Below are positions 59,501-64,000 of a stretch of 64,000 nt of DNA, piece after piece (the stretch's first letter is position 1; each line of letters starts with the position of its first letter). Below the pieces are notes generated by a model that was not told the origin of the DNA, made no database searches, and was given only the letters and a program-made list of their open reading frames with translations. Both the position numbers and the translations under genes were made by a program. The stretch is from the NCBI GenBank assembly GCA_015680685.1, contig MNCI01034319.1:1-64000 (forward strand), read 5' to 3'. Source of the stretch: Gnetum montanum. Lineage: Eukaryota; Streptophyta; Gnetopsida; Gnetales; Gnetaceae.

Positions 59501-60240
59501 TTAACTGTACATCTTCCACTACTACTTGGTTTGTACAATAAAATCTTGTAAATAGGTTTGATGTGCCATGTGTATTATTTTCTGATAATGGAACTCACTT
59601 TATAGGTACCACCTTTTGGAATCTCATGCAACGCTTAAGGGTTGAACATAAACTCACAACACCCTACCACGCCCAAGCCAATGGTCAAGCTGAGGTTACC
59701 AATGGGTAAATCACAAGGATTCTAACAAGAACTATTAGTAAATAGAGGAAAGAGTAGAGCATAGAACTCAATAGTGCATTTTGGGCCTACTACTCAACAT
59801 GGAAACTTCCTATAGGCTACTCTCCCTATGAGCTTGTATACAAAAAATTACTAACATTTCCTATTCAATTTGAGCTATATACACTTTTAATAGCTTGTGA
59901 CCTTGACCTTGACTTGAGTCTAGCCAAAAAACAAAAGACTAATGAATCTCAACCTACTAGACAAAAATTGATTGGCAGCCCTATCATCTAATGAGTTGCA
60001 CAAAGTCTACAACAAAAAGTGTCATGATTTTAAAATTAGAAAAGTTAAATTTCAACTAGGAGATAAGGTTCTCTACTAGAACCCCACACATGTAACTCAA
60101 CAAACTAAGTTTCAAACGTTATGGGAAGGACCTTACATCATTTATAAAATTTTTCCTTCTAGGACCATGATGATCTACAACTTGAGAGCCCAGATAAGAA
60201 ATAGCTAGTCAACATCCAACAAATCAAACTTTTCCACAAG
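56590..60240 (+). pseudogene. pol: pro-pol of element D
   Basis: Protease end at 56890-57070 (FLVIKVENCNGDFLIIMGRA). RT from about 57690: SPLVSVPKKGGKWWVYINFW, a frameshift, then PFDLCNTPATFQRMVLSIF and EVFMDEYFTYG, the Athila-type catalytic region with Asp-Glu for Asp-Asp. RNase H at 58400-58780 (YYIHYASQSIVDAQLNYTT). Integrase: finger at 59170 (DDHQGPCGRHYVER, RYYWPTIFKDAYHY), core GINFMAAIIPMSNEKVYIIV, Asp in SDNGTHF, Glu in ANGQAEVTNG, and GPY module LWEGPYIIYKIFPS at 60120. Many stops and frameshifts. Confidence 0.85.
58806..58960 (+). repeat. 77-bp direct duplication around a single N
   Basis: 58806-58882 and 58884-58960 are identical as far as I can read, with one N at 58883 between them. 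This is what an unmerged contig overlap looks like. Confidence 0.85.
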
Positions 60241-62200
60241 CATAAGCTAACTAATACAACAAATGCCTCATCGAATGAACAACCACACTCCATATTTTGG
60301 ATCTCCTCATTTCAACATAGTTATGGAGGAGATGGCCACCTATGTTAACCATATAAGCAACTTCTCAATTTTTCATCTTTTTGTTTTACACATTTTTTTT
60401 TTACACATTCTTTATTTTACTTCTTCGTTTCATGTTATTAATCTTTTCTAATATTTGTTTTATGCCATTATTAGTACATTTGCTATTTCTTGAAAAGTTT
60501 ACACTTTCTTTTATATTTTCTTTTATTTTATTTTGATGTGATTTTCTAACTTTTTGTTAATAAGTGCCAAGGATAGTGGTAATGTGTTGTTTGATGGTGG
60601 TATGCATTATTTTGTTATTTGATTGTCGATGTATAGATTTTGGCTTTGAATTTTGTTACTAACAATTAGGACATGATTCTTTTTCATGCAATAGGTAGTG
60701 AGTCCACAACATCCACCCATTCACAAACTCTATGGTTTTCCTTGTTCTAGAAATGTACAGTCCCTTTTTCATTAATAAAACTTTAACAAATTTGTGACTT
60801 TGGTAGTTTTTGGAATTATAAAGGATTCAAAGATTTGAATAGGGTGTGACTTCAAGGGAATTCAATATTTTTTGTGTTTTTCTACTTGCTTTGGTGCATG
60901 TGTGCTTTCATGGACTTCTTACCATTCTATGTCAACCAATAAAAGAAGTTGAATAAGTCTTTGCATGGTGTGGTTCCTATCTAACAAAAGAAAAAAAACA
61001 ATGGGAATTCAAAGCATACCCCTTACACAAAATGCATACGTATTTTCCTGGTGTGGTTTCCATTTCAAAAAAAAATGATGAGAATTCAAGGCACACCCAT
61101 TAGACATAATAAACAAGCTACAAGTACTAGTTATCAAACTAGAAAGAAATGTTATCCATGCCTAAAGGTTCCCTCTAACTAAGGCCCTTCCTCACTTCCG
61201 ACTTCTCTTGTCTTTTCTAATAAAGAATGGTGGTTGTTCTGGGGAAGCACTCTTGTGTCTTAAGGGGATGGACTGGTCTTAGAATGATGATGCAAAGTCA
61301 CTGAATGTGGTTGGTTTTGGTTTTGACTAATGATCAATTTTATCAAGTCATTTAACCATAAAATTTACAAGGGACTTCATGTGACCTTAATCAAGAACTC
61401 CATTCCACTATCTCTCTCATCCATCAATGATTTCCATGTCTCACCTCACTGTCGATTACATGTTCTTATTTNTAATCGACAGTGAGGTGAGACATGGAAA
61501 TCATTGATGGATGAGAGAGATAGTGGAATGGAGTTCTTGATTAAGGTCACATGAAGTCCCTTGTAAATTTTATGGTTAAATGACTTGATAAAATTGATCA
61601 TTAGTCAAAACCAAAACCAACCACATTCAGTGACTTTGCATCATCATTCTAAGACCAGTCCATCCCCTTAAGACACAAGAGTGCTTCCCCAGAACAACCA
61701 CCATTCTTTATTAGAAAACACAAGAGAAGTAGGATGTGAGGAAGGGCCTTAGTTAGAGGGAACCTTTAGGCATGGATAACATTTCTTTCTAGTTCGATAA
61801 CTAGTACTTGTAGCTTGTTTATTATGTCTAATGGGTGTGCCTTGAATTCCCATCATTTTTTTTGAAATGGAAACCTCACCAGGAAAAGACGTATGCATTT
61901 TGTGTAAGGGGTATGCTTTGAATTCCCATTGTTTTTTTTCTTTTGTTAGATAGGAACCACACCATGCAAAGACTTATTCAACTTCTTTTATTGGTTGACA
62001 TAGAATGGTAAGAAGTCCATGAAAACACACATGCACCCAAGCAAGTAGAAAAACACAAAAAATATTGAATTCCCTTGAAGTCACACCCTATTCAAATCTT
62101 TGAATNTAGTCAATAATCTCATACCTAACCAATATTTTGTAAGGAACTTGTTCCTCCTCTTTTGCACTCAAGGACAAGTTTTCATTCAATCATGGAGCTA
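60241..62200 (+). other. 3' untranslated region of element D
   Basis: No coding domain. The last 70 bp (CCTAATATTTTGTAAGGAACTTG...ACTCAAGGACAAG...CATGGAGCTA) are the conserved pre-LTR block and polypurine tract also seen at 63436-63512. The middle is occupied by the inverted duplication described separately. Confidence 0.6.
60825..62105. repeat. 634-bp inverted duplication, probable assembly artefact
   Basis: 60825-61458 and 61473-62105 are near-identical reverse complements around a 14-base spacer ending in N 61472. The right arm is bounded exactly by single Ns (61472 and 62106). The arms differ at a few sites (for example CACTTCCGACTTCTC against CACATCCTACTTCTC), as two alleles or repeat copies would. 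Confidence 0.85.
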
Positions 62201-63028
62201 TGATGAATCATGTTTTCATCTGCTTTAAAGTCATGGTTTGATGTTAGAGCTAGGATGTGATGTTAGGTATCTGATGTCATGGAATACATGTCAGCTTATA
62301 AATATCATGCTTGGGCTTACAATTTTGATATATTTTTTATCATATTTAGTGAAGCTCTTAAAGTTTATTTCCTCTAGAGTTAGAATATTTTTTTAGTGCT
62401 TGCAGTAGGAGTCTGAGTGTGTATAGATCTTTGTTTGAACACTGTAATACCTAAACACAACAATGTAATGGGAATAAAAACAAACTCTTTCAAAAATCCT
62501 TGTAGCAATGGGAATAAGTTAATGTATTCTTATTGCACTTTAATTTCATGTACTTTACTTTAATGAACTTTAATTAAGTAATCAATTTGTAGTTATTAAT
62601 GAACACAAGCATTAACACTTTGAGCAAATGTGTGGCACTTGGTAACCTAGGAATGCTTAATTTTGGATAGTTTGGCAATGCTATACATGTTTAGGATGTT
62701 TCCAAGAAAGTGGGATGGGTACTTGTATTAGGCTAGCTAAGCAATAGATAAATTAGATCCTGAATTACACTACCTTCCATCATTATTGTAGGTGATTAAA
62801 TATATAAAACCTAAAATGATAAAAATCATGTACCTCAATTATACTTAAATCATATCCTTGAGCTTCACAAGTGTAGTTGAGAAGACAATGAACATTTTCA
62901 ATGCCCATTTCACTTCCTAGAAAAATTAGTGCACTGGAGAAGTATAGGTCCATGGAATTTCACTAGATCATGCATAAATGTTTTAGTGATTCATATGGTT
63001 GGGTGTAGCAATACCTTGCCTCTCATCA
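62201..63028 (+). repeat. 3' LTR of element D
   Basis: 828 bp, TGATGAATCATG to CTCTCATCA. U3 motif block TGATGTTAGGTATCTGATGTCATGGAATAC; TATAAATATCATG at 62297. Collinear with 53041-53883, without the duplication near the 3' end. Confidence 0.85.
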
Positions 63029-63430
63029 CCTAGCCTAGAGCTTAATAGATCATAATGAGTTAAAAGAAAATTTTAGGGCCTTTGAGGAGGAACAACAGTA
63101 GTTTGTAGCCTAGTGCATGAAGGCCAACAAAATTTTTCCACAACTACCATGTGCTTGGGACATATCGATGCCAGCACACATTGGTTCAAAGGCTTGGAAG
63201 GTACATAACCCAAGGATGAAAGAAAAAAAGTTGTAGGCACTACTCAACCATTACAAATTTTAGAAGCCTTGGGACAAAGGAAAGCAACCAATGGAGGAGC
63301 CACTACCTTTAGGAACTACATGAGCTTTCCAAATTTTCTCTTCTAATGTTGTGTCCAAATTTTTATAAAACACCACTACATCATGTAAGAGTCAATTTGT
63401 TGTTTGATTTTTTGAGTTATTTAATATTTC
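63029..63430 (+). pseudogene. Accessory gene of element C, part after element D
   Basis: One frame with several stops reads DHNELKENFRAFEEEQQ, then FVA-CMKANKIFPQLPCAWD and KVHNPRMKEKK. The Lys/Glu-rich style agrees with the coiled-coil gene ending at 53040. The join is inferred from position and composition only. Confidence 0.4.
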
Positions 63431-63435
63431 CATAC

Positions 63436-63512
63436 CTTCCTAATATTTTGTAAAGAACTTGTTCCTCATTTTTTTTAACTCAAGGACGAGTTTTCACTCG
63501 ATCGTAGGGGTA
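63436..63512 (+). other. Conserved pre-LTR block and polypurine tract of element C
   Basis: CCTAATATTTTGTAAAGAACTTGTTCCTC, ACTCAAGGACGAGTTTTCAC and CGATCGTAGGGGTA precede the LTR start at 63513. The same block is found before the 3' LTRs of A, B and D. Confidence 0.7.
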
Positions 63513-64000
63513 TGATGAGTCATGATTTTGTTAGCTCTGCTATCAAATATCCAATATCAGAGCCTTAATATTGGGTACATGATATCAATTCCCATGAAAT
63601 GATGTCAGATATCTGATATTGTCAAATAAATACAACACTTTGGTGCATGGTTGGAACATAATTTAGTTTTGGATTTTAGTTAGCTTTTTCATATATTGTT
63701 GATTTCTAGTTCTATTATTTCCTAGTGCATGCTTGCAATGTGATGTTTGTCATTGTACAACATCCTTCTTTGAGTGTAACATACTTGGACACATTACATG
63801 ACCAAAAATAAAGATTGAGATTACTTCCATCATTACAGCATCCACATAGATCTATTATTACTTTTAATCATTTAATTATTTAATTGTTTCTTATTTTCCT
63901 TAGTTAATGTTCCTATTTATTACTCTTTATGATTCCTATCATGAAGTAGAATGAGTATGACTAATCATGAGTGCTTAAGTATAACTACTTGGTAACCCGG
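63513..64000 (+). repeat. 3' LTR of element C, cut by the window edge
   Basis: It starts TGATGAGTCATGATTTTGTTAG and matches 46934-47460 with an indel of a few tens of bases in the U3 motif region. The last visible bases, CTACTTGGTAACCCGG, correspond to about 47448-47463. Confidence 0.85.

Larger units (their letters stand above)
53041..63028 (+). mobile_element. Athila-like element D, nested in element C
   Basis: Two LTRs (53041-53883 and 62201-63028) surround a tRNA-Asp-like primer site, gag, protease, RT, RNase H, integrase and a 3' UTR, all on the plus strand. Flanks on both sides look like the coiled-coil gene of element C. The outer LTR end on the left is decayed and I found no target duplication. 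The length is inflated by a 77-bp duplication and an inverted 633-bp copy that are probably assembly artefacts. Confidence 0.82.
46934..64000 (+). mobile_element. Athila-like element C, gag plus accessory gene, no pol seen; contains element D
   Basis: The 5' LTR at 46934-47854 and the LTR starting at 63513 are close relatives over their first 490 bp (start TGATGAGTCATGATTTT, shared block TTTAGTTAGCTTTTTCATA) and probably are the two ends of one element. Without element D (53041-63028) the visible part is about 7 kb. It holds gag (47980-49010), a 3'-UTR-like stretch, an LTR-like stretch and a coiled-coil gene (50632-53040 and 63029-63400). Alternatively, two deletion derivatives lie end to end. 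No target duplication can be checked because the right end is outside the window. Confidence 0.65.

Noticed and set aside
60825-62105. Foldback transposon or hairpin-RNA locus
   Set aside because: The arms are bounded exactly by single Ns, so an assembly flaw is the simpler explanation.

Overview
The window is nuclear DNA from a seed plant with a large, repeat-rich genome. A gymnosperm such as a conifer is my best guess, inferred from one decayed host gene in 64 kb and old, deeply nested LTR retrotransposons. Nothing in the sequence fixes the species. I found no intact protein-coding gene. The signs are an R2R3-MYB pseudogene with standard plant introns, a pair of tRNA-derived SINEs, and Ty1/copia and Ty3/gypsy elements of the Tat and Athila types.

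Layout. (1) 1-9595: a copia gag remnant on the minus strand, the MYB pseudogene (three exons, 4763-6561), AT-rich spacer, and two SINEs in opposite orientation. (2) 9596-27082: a 17.5-kb plus-strand Ty3/gypsy element of the Tat type, with two ~1.5-kb LTRs, gag-protease, RT-RNaseH-second RNaseH-integrase and a 3' UTR minisatellite. Between protease and RT lies a 5.1-kb block without sense coding. It holds a multi-exon gene on the opposite strand, 19743 down to 15680. (3) 27083-46933: a minus-strand copia element broken into three pieces by two Athila-like elements, A (27746-34908, target duplication AATGT) and B (36088-45460, target duplication CTAGA). The 5' LTR of A is itself interrupted by a solo LTR of the Tat family (target duplication GAAGT). 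(4) 46934-64000: a third Athila-like element, C, in plus orientation. It carries gag and a broken accessory coiled-coil gene but no visible pol. A fourth element, D (53041-63028), is nested inside it. The 3' LTR of C runs off the window.

The most interesting object is the antisense gene in the Tat element. My hand-made model has nine exons. Almost all have GT-AG borders, the reading phases agree from exon to exon, and about 3.4 kb of coding sequence needs only one frameshift plus scattered stop codons. The N-terminal part resembles an FCP1/NIF-type HAD phosphatase whose catalytic aspartates are mostly lost. The C-terminal part is charged and acidic. It has its own candidate TATA box and a GA-rich leader. 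A good 3' splice site at 20220 in front of RT suggests that this gene sits inside a sense-strand intron separating gag-pro from pol. Antisense extra ORFs are known from Tat-lineage elements. I know of no described multi-intron one with a HAD-like domain, but I could not search.

The assembly is imperfect. A 649-base N gap lies where the pol of element A should be. Single Ns at 58883, 61472 and 62106 border a 77-bp duplication and a 634-bp inverted duplication that look like scaffolding artefacts.
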